In this document: positions 34,989 to 43,844 of the stretch, in pieces
Position numbering within the stretch: position 1 is the stretch's first letter
Layout of the letters: each line of letters opens with the position of its first letter
Source of the DNA: Saprospirales bacterium
Lineage (GTDB): Bacteria; Bacteroidota; Bacteroidia; Chitinophagales; Saprospiraceae
Length of the DNA: 64,000 nt
NCBI GenBank assembly: GCA_002698985.1
Contig: PAAY01000101.1
Coordinates: 1 to 64,000, forward strand
Direction of reading: 5' to 3'
Translations under genes and position numbers: made by a program
The notes under the pieces: generated by a model
Told to the model about the DNA's origin: nothing
The model's input: only the letters and a program-made list of their open reading frames with translations
The model's database searches: none

Positions 34989-36947
34989 CTACCCTTTCAG
35001 CACAACGGTTTTCAGCTTTTCCGCAAGGGCATTGCGGTGTTCCATCAGTTTTGATTGCACTTTGAGCAATTTCACCAATTCCGGGTTATCGCCTTCGGCA
35101 GCTGCATTTTTGATCCGCTCCTGGTTCTTTTCACAAAGCTTGATCACCCTGTTCAGCAAAAAGCGATGGAGAGCGCTTTCTGCATCGTTGACTGCGTTTT
35201 CATCGGGCATTTTCTGGGTGTTCAGAAACAGCCCCCGCTCATCCCATCCGGGACTGTACTCCCAGGGCTGGTGCAGCAGATCAACGGCGAGGGAACTGAT
35301 TTGGGCGTCGGCATGACCGATGAAAAACTGCGGGTTTACGCTCTTTCCAGCCTCCAGCCGTTGCAAAGCCAGCTCCACGATCCTCCGGTATTTTTTGGAT
35401 TCAAATTCCGGCAGCACCTCTTCGATCTGGGCAATCACATATTCTGCAATCGAGATGTTTTCTTTCTCGTCGTAAACTTTGTCTCCATAGGCCACCAACA
35501 GCCTTGCGATGTCCTTTTCCTTGAACTCGTGCGACGTCAACCTGGCCGGTTGGGGAGGAGGAACGGCAGTGGTTTCTACAGGTGCTCCTCCTTCCGGAAC
35601 GATGTTGACCTGAGTGCCTTCCTTGCGGGCTTTGAGTCGCTTCCGGTTTTCAAGAATAGAGCGTACCACCTTGTTGGTTTCTGCATGGAGCACATCTTCC
35701 TCCACCTCCATCACCCTGGAGCACTCCCGGATGTAGGCCGACCTTTTGATGGGATCAGGAATTTTGGCAATGCTGCCAACGATGTCCCGGATCAGACCAG
35801 CCCGCTTTACGGGATCGTCTTTTACCTCTTCGAGCAGGAGCTGCGCTTTGAACAGGATGAAATCCCTCGCCTCTTCAGTGATGTATTTTTCAAAATCTTC
35901 CACCCCCACCTTTTGAAGGTAGCTGTCGGGGTCTTCGCCTTCGGGCAGCAGCACGATCTTCACGTTCATGTTGCTCTCCAGCACCATGTCAAGTCCCCGC
36001 AGGGCAGCCTTAACACCGGCAGGGTCACCGTCGTAGAGGATTTTGATATTGGGCGTAAAGCGCTTGATCAGACTGATCTGGCCTTCGGTCAATGAGGTGC
36101 CGGAACTGGCCACCACATTCTCGATACCGGCCTGGTGCAGCGAAATGACATCTGTATAGCCTTCCACCAGAATACACTCATCCTGTTTCTGAATGCTTTT
36201 CTTCGCAAAATAGGCACCGTAGAGAATTTTGCTCTTCGTATAAATATCAGTCTCGGGCGAGTTGATGTACTTGGGAGCCCTGGCATCTTTTTGCATGATG
36301 CGGCCGGCAAAGGCAATGGGTTTACCGGAGAGGTTGTGAATTGTAAACATCACCCTGTTTCGAAAGAAATCCTTGCCATGTTGGGTGGTAAGGCCCAGTT
36401 TCCGGAGATAGTCCTTTTTGAAACCTTTGGCCGTAGCAGCTTTGGTCAGGGCATCGGGTTCTGAAGGGGCAAAACCCAACCCGAATTTTTTAATGGTTTC
36501 CTCTCTGAATCCCCGCTCTTTGAAATAGTTCAACCCGACACTTTTGCCCACATCCGTATTGAAAAGCTGGTCTTCGTAAAATGAGCGTGCATAGTCATTC
36601 AGGATGAACAGCGACTCCTCTTCCTGTTTGATGGCAAGCATTTCCGGGGTCAGCTGCACCTCCTCGATTTCGATGTTGTACTTATTGGCCAGCCAGCGGA
36701 TGGCTTCCGGGAAGGTGAAACTCTCATGCTCCATCAGGAAAGTGGCTGCAGAGCCTCCTTTGCCACAGCCAAAGCACTTGAAGATGTTTTTTGAAGGAGC
36801 AACCGTGAAGGAAGGCGTTTTCTCAGAATGGAATGGACAGAGGCCAATCATGTTGACTCCCCGTCTTTTCAATTGAACGAACTCACCAACCACCTCTTCT
36901 ATGCGGGCGGTTTCCAGTACTTGTTCAACTGTTTTGTGAGGAATCAT
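34989..36947 (-). CDS. dnaG: DNA primase
   Basis: DnaG makes RNA primers at the replication fork. This 652-residue protein starts MIPHKTVEQVLETARIEEVV. The zinc finger is Cys37-His40...Cys58-Cys61 (CPFHSEKTPSF, FKCFGCGKGG). The catalytic core shows GFAPSEPDAL, AFAGRIM and the Toprim motifs ILVEGYTDVISLHQAG and KILYDGDPAGVKAAL. The C-terminal DnaB-interaction part is more diverged. An extension upstream to 37094 lacks similarity and was rejected. Its 3' end is only 12 bases from the convergent OmpA-type gene. Confidence 0.96.
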   Translation of the reverse strand: MIPHKTVEQVLETARIEEVVGEFVQLKRRGVNMIGLCPFHSEKTPSFTVAPSKNIFKCFGCGKGGSAATFLMEHESFTFPEAIRWLANKYNIEIEEVQLTPEMLAIKQEEESLFILNDYARSFYEDQLFNTDVGKSVGLNYFKERGFREETIKKFGLGFAPSEPDALTKAATAKGFKKDYLRKLGLTTQHGKDFFRNRVMFTIHNLSGKPIAFAGRIMQKDARAPKYINSPETDIYTKSKILYGAYFAKKSIQKQDECILVEGYTDVISLHQAGIENVVASSGTSLTEGQISLIKRFTPNIKILYDGDPAGVKAALRGLDMVLESNMNVKIVLLPEGEDPDSYLQKVGVEDFEKYITEEARDFILFKAQLLLEEVKDDPVKRAGLIRDIVGSIAKIPDPIKRSAYIRECSRVMEVEEDVLHAETNKVVRSILENRKRLKARKEGTQVNIVPEGGAPVETTAVPPPQPARLTSHEFKEKDIARLLVAYGDKVYDEKENISIAEYVIAQIEEVLPEFESKKYRRIVELALQRLEAGKSVNPQFFIGHADAQISSLAVDLLHQPWEYSPGWDERGLFLNTQKMPDENAVNDAESALHRFLLNRVIKLCEKNQERIKNAAAEGDNPELVKLLKVQSKLMEHRNALAEKLKTVVLKG

Positions 36948-37350
36948 AGGTTTACGTCTGTGATTGACCGAAGGCAAATTTGCGAATTTCCAGGCAGGCC
37001 GGATGGCATGACCGTAAAAGTAGCGCAAGTTTGTATTGAAAAGCACATCGCAATCCAGGCAGCTGAATTTTCGTGAAATACTTTGCCCGGACAAGCGTTA
37101 CTATTTTGCGCAGCGACACCCATACAAAGTTCAGCCAAAGCTACCTTCCCACACCTCTTTCGCTTCGCAATGAAACACCAACTGACACATTGTTAAAAAC
37201 AATAACATTCAAGTCTTGTGCAGTTTGCATAATAGTTTGCTCTTAAGTGTGTTTTAATACCCGTTCACACATTTTGACGAACAACATACACATCACGATG
37301 CCCATGAATTTTGCCTCCATCCTCAACTGGCTGTTTGATTTTCCCCAGGC
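36948..37350. other. Non-coding interval upstream of dnaG
   Basis: No gene is clearly supported. There is an ATTGTT-AAA-AACAAT inverted repeat at about 37188-37202, and a stretch TTGCATAATAGTTTGCTC near 37225 that resembles a plus-strand -7 region. An ATG at 37298 opens a 70-codon frame that runs through the first RNA-like repeat at 37351-37445; it has an A-rich leader but no recognisable product. Confidence 0.3.
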
Positions 37351-37445
37351 ACCGGTCATTCTCCAAAAAGATATAATTGGGTGTTCTCATAGTGTGTGGG
37401 CTACCCCGTCCCGGATTAAAAGTTCCGGGACGAGGGTAGGTTTTT
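37351..37445 (+). ncRNA. Tandem structured RNA candidate, copy 1
   Basis: Blocks in order: ACCGGTCATT, CCAAAAAGATATAATTG, and the conserved core (GTGTTCTCATAGTGTGTG within 37379-37400). A hairpin follows directly: CTACCCCGTCCCGGA pairs with TTCCGGGACGAGGGTAG (37401-37439, one bulged A), then five T residues. The core is identical in copy 2 and differs by one base in copy 3, while the hairpin sequences differ. This looks like a small RNA, or a repeated regulatory element, that ends in an intrinsic terminator. No protein gene follows it on this strand. Confidence 0.55.
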
Positions 37446-37469
37446 ACCCCAAACCCGGTGCAGATGTGT

Positions 37470-37556
37470 ACCGGATCAATGAACCAAAAAGAAATTGGGT
37501 GTTCTCATAGTGTGTGGGACCAGCCCGAAACCGAATGGGAGTAGGGCTGGTTTTAT
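37470..37556 (+). ncRNA. Tandem structured RNA candidate, copy 2
   Basis: ACCGGATCAATGAACCAAAA and AAGAAATT match copy 1 with small changes. The core (37497-37518) is identical to copy 1. The hairpin is ACCAGCCC...GGGCTGGT (37519-37551) around a 17-base loop that begins GAAACC, then TTTTATT. The unit starts 118-119 bases after copy 1. Confidence 0.55.
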
Positions 37557-37599
37557 TAAACACTCCGGTAGTTCAGTTGTATCTAACAATAGAACCGCA

Positions 37600-37703
37600 A
37601 GAGAACCAGCGTAAAACTCAATAGTGGGTGTTCTAATAGTGTGTGGGACTACCCCGAAACCCGGCAGCTTTTTAGCGCAAGGGCGGAGGGGTAGTTTTTT
37701 TTT
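37600..37703 (+). ncRNA. Tandem structured RNA candidate, copy 3
   Basis: The core is at 37626-37647 with one change (TTCTAATAG instead of TTCTCATAG), 129 bases after copy 2. The hairpin is ACTACCCC (37648-37655) with GGGGTAGT (37688-37695); its loop starts GAAACCC as in copy 2 and holds a small GCT/AGC stem. Nine T residues follow. Relative to copy 2, two stem positions changed together with their partners. The T-run ends 12 bases before the convergent gene at 37716. Confidence 0.55.
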
Positions 37704-37715
37704 GCCCTTCTGTCA

Positions 37716-40706
37716 CTAATCCTTTTTTACACTGGCTGGTAAGGTGGGAAGTTTGACCTGGTAGGTATTCAGTGCATCGTAAATGGCATCGTGGACCCGG
37801 GCCCGGATCGATCCCGCTTTCATCTTGCTGTTTCTGGCACTGGGATGAACCCTGTTGGAGAGGAAAATGTAAACCAAATTCACCTCCGGGTCGGCCCAGA
37901 CACAGGTGCCGGTGAATCCGGTGTGCCCAAAAGCCCTGTCAGATACCTGATCAGAATAGGTCGGGAAGCGCTTGAATGCAGGCTTGTCAAAACCCAGCGC
38001 CCGCTGGTCACTTTTCTTTGATTCGGTAAACCACTTGATGGTTGCAGGGCTGAAATAGCGACGTCCGCCGTAGGTTCCACCGTTCAACAGCATCTGAAAA
38101 ATTACCGCCAGGTCCTCAGCTGTGGTAAATAATCCGGCATTTCCGGACACACCGCCGAGCAAGGCTGCCGTGGGGTCATGCACAAAACCATGAACCAGTG
38201 CCTTGCGCCAGATGCGGTCGTTTTCGGTGGGTACGATGTACCGGGGAGAGAACCTGTGCAATGGGTTGAAAGTCGTGTAGCGGAGGCCCAGCGGAAGGTA
38301 GAACATGCTATCCACGTATTGATCCAGCGGTCTTCCTGTTTTCTGTTCAACGACTTGTTGAAGCAAAACAAAATTTACATCGCTGTACCGGTACCGTTTC
38401 CGGTAATCGACCCGCAGCTTGTGGGTTCGCAGCAGGATGGAATCCCGGTAAAGGCTGTTGAAAAACAAGCCATCACAAACCTGGATTCCATAGCCTTCTT
38501 TCTGATAACGGCAGAAGTACTTGTTGCAGCCTTTTGCAGGCACGCTCCGGCTGTTGAAATACCTGCCAATGGGCATCTGAGCCTGCAAGCCCGAACGATG
38601 CTGAAGCAACTCCCCAATCTTGATTTTGCCAACGGTAGCGCCTTCCTCGAGATCCAAAACGGAAGATAGGCTGGAACTCACTTTCAGAGAACCTTTCTCT
38701 GCCAGCTTCATCACGGCCAGCGTGGTAGCAGCAACTTTGGTGATTGAAGCCACATCGTACAAAGAAACGGTGTTGGTGGCCTGCTCGTGCCGGTAGTCAT
38801 AGTTGCCAAAAGCATCTGTATAGACCACTTTGCCGTCTTTGGCAACCAGTACCTGACAGCCGGGAAAGGCCTTGTCGTCGATGGCTGACTCTACGATGGC
38901 GTTGATGGCCGTCAGGCGCTCAGGGGCAATTCCCACCGCCTTTGGATCGTCAAAACCCAGGCGTGTGGAATTTTTCACAATGCCGCGGCCGGCGGTCAGC
39001 TGGGTGTCAATTGTCAATGACAGCTTTCCTTTGGCGGGCAGGCCGCCGAATATTATCTGAGCACAGGCTGCTTCAGTGGTGCCATTGCGCTCGTAAACCT
39101 GAAGAAGCGAAATGTCTTTGTTCAGCAAAGACAGGTTCGATGGGTAGCCGAAATTCACAACGACCATTGGCCGGGAGAGGGCATTGGCATTCAGCGATCT
39201 CAGAAAACGTGCATTTTTCTGACTGCTCAGGTCCACCTGATCCAACAGTACAATGTTGATTCCTCCTTCTGACACAGGCGGGAAATCAAACACCGGCACC
39301 ACTCCATATTTTGGCTGCACCTGCCGGCTTGAATAATCTGCATATTTCGACAGCTTACCCAGAAAGGTACTCATCCGTTCTCCCGAAACCACCCAAACGT
39401 TCAGCGGTGTTCCCCGTTGCCATTGCAGGGGCACCAGCTGTCGTTCATCATTGACCAGTGTGACGGAAGCCTCAAAAATGTTCTTTGCCCACAGCTCCCA
39501 TGCCGGATCTTCGAAATAACATTTCCATTCCTCGGCCAGCACCCGGCTTCTTTCTATTTCTTCCTCGCTGCGCAATGAGCTCGAGGGAGGTTCGTAGCTG
39601 GTAAGCCGGGCCAGGCCTTCGCCCATTGAAAGCACCCGGTCTTGTGTATTTTTTATTTGGCCACCTTCCATCCAGGCCTTTGCCATCAAAACTTTTCGCA
39701 CTTTCTTGTCCAGGTATGGTTCGGTGAGGCTGCCCCTTTCCACCAGCTTCACAATGGCGTAAAAGGCCCTTTTGGGGTCATCGGTCAGCAACACATCCGC
39801 CCCAACCAGCAGTTTGTAAAATGGAGATTCCACCTTGCCGAGGCGTGCCACGGCAAGCCCTTTCATGGACAGTTCCGTTGAGAGGTACTTTTGCAGAAAA
39901 CCGGGCTTGCTGCGGGCCAGGGTGTCGTACTGAAAAATTTTATCGGTCAATACAAGGCCACTGATGCCTGCATTCCCGGCCAGTTTCCAACGGTAATTCA
40001 AGCTGTCCCGAATGGTGTCGTTGGGTTCCAGGATGAGCCGATCCAGGTTTTGACCGAAGGAAAGCATTCGTTGTTGGCGGGACCTCTCAATGAAAGACAA
40101 GACGCTACGGGTTTGCTGCTCAAAGTTGCCCGGCAGGGCGAAGAAAGCATTGGGATCAACTGTTTTGTTCCAATCATTCAGCCTTGGGCCAATGGCAAGG
40201 TTGAGTCCAAGCCCACTGCACTGACTGAAAAATAAGTCTTCAACTTCTTTTGCAAGCCCCACCGAATCCAGCGCTGCCAGGCTGATGGGCCTGGGGATGG
40301 CGCTGAACCCCTTAAAATCCTGATGGAGGCTTACCGATTGGCGGGTTCCCCAAAACAGCGGCAGTGTAGCTAAGGCATCGGCATGTTGTCTGAATGCCAG
40401 GAAATCCGCAACATCGAGGCCTTGAACCAGCATTCCCCCTACCCTTCCTTTCCCGGCCTGCAGCAGCATATCAGTAAGGGCAGCTGAATCGGGAGCCTGG
40501 TCGTTTTCCCAAATCAACAACTGGCCGATTTTTTCCTGGAGAGAGAGGGTCTTGAGAAGGCTGTCAACGTATTGTCTTGAAACACCCTCGAATGGATCAA
40601 CGGCTTTTGGCACCATTGTTTTTTCCTGAACACAACCACCGAAGAATCCCATTGCAAGGAGCAACAGGAGCAACGACTGTTTGGATATGTTCAGTAAGTT
40701 GAGCAT
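37716..40706 (-). CDS. GH3-like/serine hydrolase fusion lipoprotein with degenerate GH3 part
   Basis: A 996-residue lipoprotein (signal ending GFFGGC). The N-terminal half (about 40-380) has the outline of a GH3 beta-N-acetylhexosaminidase (LSLQEKIGQLLIWEN, GLGLNLAIGPRLND) followed by a GH3 C-terminal-like domain. The KHFPGHG motif expected before residue 230 is absent (MLSFGQNLD stands there) and the usual TDxLxM nucleophile region is not evident. The C-terminal half (about 600-990) is a beta-lactamase-type serine hydrolase with SITK (SxxK) and YSDVNFVLLQQVVEQ (YxN). The fusion is known in Bacteroidota and probably acts on wall-derived muropeptides; loss of GH3 catalysis is inferred. It follows the DUF3267 gene by 26 bases. 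Confidence 0.85.
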   Translation of the reverse strand: MLNLLNISKQSLLLLLLAMGFFGGCVQEKTMVPKAVDPFEGVSRQYVDSLLKTLSLQEKIGQLLIWENDQAPDSAALTDMLLQAGKGRVGGMLVQGLDVADFLAFRQHADALATLPLFWGTRQSVSLHQDFKGFSAIPRPISLAALDSVGLAKEVEDLFFSQCSGLGLNLAIGPRLNDWNKTVDPNAFFALPGNFEQQTRSVLSFIERSRQQRMLSFGQNLDRLILEPNDTIRDSLNYRWKLAGNAGISGLVLTDKIFQYDTLARSKPGFLQKYLSTELSMKGLAVARLGKVESPFYKLLVGADVLLTDDPKRAFYAIVKLVERGSLTEPYLDKKVRKVLMAKAWMEGGQIKNTQDRVLSMGEGLARLTSYEPPSSSLRSEEEIERSRVLAEEWKCYFEDPAWELWAKNIFEASVTLVNDERQLVPLQWQRGTPLNVWVVSGERMSTFLGKLSKYADYSSRQVQPKYGVVPVFDFPPVSEGGINIVLLDQVDLSSQKNARFLRSLNANALSRPMVVVNFGYPSNLSLLNKDISLLQVYERNGTTEAACAQIIFGGLPAKGKLSLTIDTQLTAGRGIVKNSTRLGFDDPKAVGIAPERLTAINAIVESAIDDKAFPGCQVLVAKDGKVVYTDAFGNYDYRHEQATNTVSLYDVASITKVAATTLAVMKLAEKGSLKVSSSLSSVLDLEEGATVGKIKIGELLQHRSGLQAQMPIGRYFNSRSVPAKGCNKYFCRYQKEGYGIQVCDGLFFNSLYRDSILLRTHKLRVDYRKRYRYSDVNFVLLQQVVEQKTGRPLDQYVDSMFYLPLGLRYTTFNPLHRFSPRYIVPTENDRIWRKALVHGFVHDPTAALLGGVSGNAGLFTTAEDLAVIFQMLLNGGTYGGRRYFSPATIKWFTESKKSDQRALGFDKPAFKRFPTYSDQVSDRAFGHTGFTGTCVWADPEVNLVYIFLSNRVHPSARNSKMKAGSIRARVHDAIYDALNTYQVKLPTLPASVKKD

Positions 40707-40732
40707 GGTCTTTCAGGTAAATGCCTGAGGTC

Positions 40733-41365
40733 TTATCGCATCAAATAGAAATAAGACTTTCCTTCAAAACGATCGTCGAATGTGAGCAGATTCGGAAAAT
40801 GCTGGTATTTCAGGTAAAATGTCAGAATGGCGATGTCACCGGCGCAGGCTCCCGTGTGAAATAGCAGAACGCTCCACAACACCCACTTCGTTTCAACATC
40901 TGCATAAAAAAGACCTGCAATTATCGCCAATGTTATCACCACAAAAGGTGCCAGAGCTACAAAATAGAACTTCTTACGTCCGATCACAAAGCGATCGGCA
41001 ATGGCATAAAAGTAAAACCAACGCCAATTCACGCCAAAGCTTACCCTGGGAGCCCCGCTGATTTTGTAGGCCAACCCGTGAATGCCCTCATGCAGGACAA
41101 TGCCAACGGAAAGCAAAAGGAGAACCCCGAGGATGAACTGTCGGATCAGTGCCCCCCAACTGATAAGCCCCTGGCCAGTGTCTTTAAAGGCAGCTGCGAT
41201 GGCTGCCACCAGGATCAAGGCGTTGATCGTCCAAAAAAGGCGCATTACCGGATGCCTGCTGAACAGGTACTCTTCCAGAAACGGCATCAGGTCGTCGTGC
41301 CTGATAACCAGCAAGAGTTCGTAACGGGGGTCATTCTGTAAAGTTTCCGGTGAAGGCGATTCCAT
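40733..41365 (-). CDS. DUF3267 zincin-like membrane protein
   Basis: A 210-residue protein with four or five membrane segments and HEGIHG, the HExxH metal-binding motif of DUF3267 proteins. The motif is followed by GVNWRWFYFYAIADRF and later segments such as FYFVALAPFVVITLAIIAG. The family belongs to site-2-protease-like membrane zincins, but no substrate is known. Two further Met codons lie upstream (to 41389); the ATG at 41365 is used because the next residues (ESPSPETLQNDPRYELL) look like a normal N-terminus. It is probably co-transcribed with the GH3-like gene downstream. Confidence 0.8.
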   Translation of the reverse strand: MESPSPETLQNDPRYELLLVIRHDDLMPFLEEYLFSRHPVMRLFWTINALILVAAIAAAFKDTGQGLISWGALIRQFILGVLLLLSVGIVLHEGIHGLAYKISGAPRVSFGVNWRWFYFYAIADRFVIGRKKFYFVALAPFVVITLAIIAGLFYADVETKWVLWSVLLFHTGACAGDIAILTFYLKYQHFPNLLTFDDRFEGKSYFYLMR

Positions 41366-41466
41366 TGGTCCGTTTTTGCAGAGCATCAAGGTTAAGAATT
41401 TATCTGAACAGACAGGCTACCCACTGATTGCGTTGTTCTGAAAATCATCCACGCACAAGCCCTTTT

Positions 41467-42147
41467 ATGAAAATATTCCTCTCACTGCTGTTTACACTTA
41501 CGCTCGGGATCGCTAACTCACAGCTTGGCGTACAGGTTGCCAGCACTTACAACTCCATTCCAGGTTGGCAAATCGCCTTCGAAAACGGCCTGACCGGAAA
41601 GCACAGCCCCTTCATGCGCTATGGTTCCATGATCAGTTTCCGCTACCAGATGGACTTGCACACGGAAGGGTTTTACCTGGCACCAGCCATTGCCATCGAC
41701 CGCAACACGCAGGACTTCCACTTCCACCATTTCGAATTGATTGGCTACAATTTAGGTGGCATTCTGGGTTACAGGTTTCTGACGATAAAAAAGGATGAAA
41801 AGGTTGCACATCCATCATTTTCAGCGGGCATTGAACTTTCTGCCGGAGCCGGTTACCTGGCAATGCGCTACAACAGACCCCTTTTCTCCGATGGTGAATA
41901 CACTGGTGAACAGGAACAATTTTCACACAACCTATTGGCTGCCTCTTTTGGCACCCACCTCAGCACCAAGATTTTTGTTTCTGAAAAACTGGGCTTTGGC
42001 CCCATGCTGAGCATCAGGTATGTCCCTCATCTTAACTGGTCAGCGCTGCCTACCTTGATCGATCCGGAACTGCCATCAAGCTTGGGAAATACCCACCTGT
42101 TTCAATGGACTGCCGGCGTTTTGGTGCATTGGCATTTCGCAAACTGA
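41467..42147 (+). CDS. Outer-membrane beta-barrel-like protein
   Basis: A 226-residue protein with a signal peptide (MKIFLSLLFTLTLGIANS). The mature part has repeated amphipathic strands (MISFRYQMDLHTEGFYLAPA, FSAGIELSAGAGYLAMRYNR, EKLGFGPMLSIRYVPHLNWS) and a periplasmic-like C-terminus, VLVHWHFAN. No family name can be given. The gene stands alone, ended by a strong hairpin shared with the convergent mltA gene. Confidence 0.7.
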   Translation: MKIFLSLLFTLTLGIANSQLGVQVASTYNSIPGWQIAFENGLTGKHSPFMRYGSMISFRYQMDLHTEGFYLAPAIAIDRNTQDFHFHHFELIGYNLGGILGYRFLTIKKDEKVAHPSFSAGIELSAGAGYLAMRYNRPLFSDGEYTGEQEQFSHNLLAASFGTHLSTKIFVSEKLGFGPMLSIRYVPHLNWSALPTLIDPELPSSLGNTHLFQWTAGVLVHWHFAN

Positions 42148-42162
42148 CCAGCCTGAATGCGA

Positions 42163-42197
42163 AAAGGGGCAGATGAGTCACAATCATCTGCCCCTTT
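42163..42197. terminator. Fourteen-base-pair bidirectional terminator
   Basis: AAAGGGGCAGATGA (42163-42176) pairs perfectly with TCATCTGCCCCTTT (42184-42197) around a seven-base loop. It lies between the barrel gene (+) and mltA (-). The A-run and T-run at its ends let it act on both strands. Confidence 0.75.
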
Positions 42198-42221
42198 ACA
42201 TTTTGGGAATGGTGGCCAGTC

Positions 42222-43427
42222 TTATTCGTTCAGGGCCACGGCAGTTTCGTCCTTCGGCAGCAACAGCCAGACCTGACCGTAGTGATGCAGTGATGAAGCC
42301 TTCCTCTGTCCTTCTTTTCCGATTCCGCAATATACATCCAGGTGGCCGGCACCGCGAATGGCACCACCCACATCCTGGGGCAACAGCACTTTGAACTCAT
42401 GGCGTTTCACAATGCCATTTTCAATTACAGGAAAGGCAGCCAGCAGCACGCTTCCCAGCGGGAAGTAGCGGTCATCTGCAGCAACTGAAATTCCTTCCAT
42501 CAATGGCACCATGCCGGCACCCTTGACCAGCCCCGTCGAGGGGGTGAAAAAGGTGTACGATGGATTGAAAAACAGTACACTATCAATCATCTCCGGAAAC
42601 TGATTCAGGTAGCGATTGATACCTGACAGGCTCAGGTTGCCGATGCTGATGTCGTCCCTGTTCCGGAAAAAACGCTGGATGTTCCGGTAAGGGTGTCTGT
42701 TTTCACCGGCGTAGCGGAAAAGCTTTTGAGCTCCGGTATCGACAAATTTGACATAGCCAGAACCCTGCAACTGCATGATGTAAATATCCAGCGGGTTGGA
42801 AGCATAGGCCAATTCGAGGCCCATTCCTTTCAGTGCACCTTCGCCATCGATTTCGGCACGGGTCGGCAGTTTTCCTTCTTCCGCCAGTTCTTTTGGATAG
42901 GCGTAGATGGGGTACTTGTACTTTTTCGTAGGTACGCTGCTCACCTCCATGACCGGGGTAAAATAACCAGTGAAATAGGTGTTGCCCTTTTTATCACCAC
43001 CCCATACCTGGTAGGCGTTGAGGTACTGAGAAAGGGCACCTGGGTCTTCTTTGACCCTTTGCAGCAAGATCTCAATGGTCTCCTTTAACTGACCGTTGGT
43101 AACCCGCAGGTTACCAACTTTTTGTCCATCCTTGAATTTGGAATTCTCGAGAACACGCAACTGGTTCTTCAAGGCAATTTCCAGCTCTTCGTCAAACTTT
43201 GGGAAGCCGAGTTCTTTCCAATCGGTTTGGGCAAACACATCGTCGTGCAGCTGTGCGTTGTGCACTTTGCCGTAACGATCTGTGTTCAGTACCATCGTAG
43301 TGGGGAGATCCGGGGCCGGCGAAGGCTTTGCAGGCCCGGGCTGTGGGGGCAGTGTAAAATTGTGAAAGGTGATGCCCAACACAACAAGCAGGGTAAAAAC
43401 CACTGCCGGTTTAAGTCGGAAGTTCAT
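42222..43427 (-). CDS. mltA: Membrane-bound lytic murein transglycosylase A
   Basis: MltA cleaves the glycan strands of peptidoglycan, giving 1,6-anhydromuropeptides. From the ATG at 43427 it has 401 residues with an N-terminal membrane anchor or signal (FTLLVVLGITFHNFTL). Conserved blocks include GYFTPVMEVSSVPTKKYKYP, LQGSGYVKFVDTGAQKLFRY and the catalytic region QDVGGAIRGAGHLDVYCGIG with Asp352 and Asp364. A longer frame to 43655 was rejected because a good -7 element lies at 43457-43464. No lipobox is clear. Confidence 0.93.
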   Translation of the reverse strand: MNFRLKPAVVFTLLVVLGITFHNFTLPPQPGPAKPSPAPDLPTTMVLNTDRYGKVHNAQLHDDVFAQTDWKELGFPKFDEELEIALKNQLRVLENSKFKDGQKVGNLRVTNGQLKETIEILLQRVKEDPGALSQYLNAYQVWGGDKKGNTYFTGYFTPVMEVSSVPTKKYKYPIYAYPKELAEEGKLPTRAEIDGEGALKGMGLELAYASNPLDIYIMQLQGSGYVKFVDTGAQKLFRYAGENRHPYRNIQRFFRNRDDISIGNLSLSGINRYLNQFPEMIDSVLFFNPSYTFFTPSTGLVKGAGMVPLMEGISVAADDRYFPLGSVLLAAFPVIENGIVKRHEFKVLLPQDVGGAIRGAGHLDVYCGIGKEGQRKASSLHHYGQVWLLLPKDETAVALNE

Positions 43428-43456
43428 GGTTTTCGGTTTTGGATATGTAGGATTCT

Positions 43457-43464
43457 CAAAAGTA
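43457..43464 (-). promoter_or_regulatory. -7 element for mltA
   Basis: Reads TACTTTTG on the minus strand, a full TAnnTTTG match, giving a leader of about 23 bases before the ATG at 43427. Confidence 0.45.
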
Positions 43465-43479
43465 CGCAAAATTCGCTCC

Positions 43480-43550
43480 AAAGGCACACAACATGCTGCA
43501 AGTGCATGATTTAGAAATACATATAATTTTTTATATGGTTGTGCCTTTTT
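43480..43550 (+). other. Three-way-junction-like inverted repeat
   Basis: AAAGGCACACAAC (43480-43492) pairs with GTTGTGCCTTT (43538-43548) with a two-base bulge. Inside are two more hairpins: CATGC...GCATG (43492-43508) and CATATAA-TTTT-TTATATG (43520-43537). Five T residues close the right side. The element could be a small RNA ending in a terminator, a MITE-like repeat, or a DNA-level control site just upstream of the mltA promoter. The remaining 43551-43844 shows no gene. Confidence 0.45.
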
Positions 43551-43844
43551 GAACAGATTCATGGGTAATAAAAACTTTGCTTTCAATCTGGTCTGGGCTG
43601 CCTTGAAACGCTCCAAGGCTGAAATTGTTGGCGCAAAATTGATGATTTTTAACACAACTCGCTAGCCCTCAACAATTTACAAATTATTGCATCCAAATTA
43701 ACCGAAGGAGCAAACCCCGGAAAGGCAAAAAATATTTGGCGAGGCGGGGCACACGCCGCACTTATCACTTGCTTTTGAAGAAATAAAAATGTGTTAAGGA
43801 TATTCGAAAATTGCAGAAACCCCAAATTATCAGCAAGTTAGAGC

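Noticed and set aside
37298-37510. A 70-codon open frame starting at an ATG with an A-rich leader
   Set aside because: It runs through the core and terminator hairpin of the first RNA-like repeat, the same core is read in another frame at its end, and the product has no recognisable features.
37351-37703. The three repeats as a CRISPR array
   Set aside because: Only three units, with about 96-107 bases between the conserved 22-base cores and a terminator hairpin in each unit; no cas genes are present in the window.
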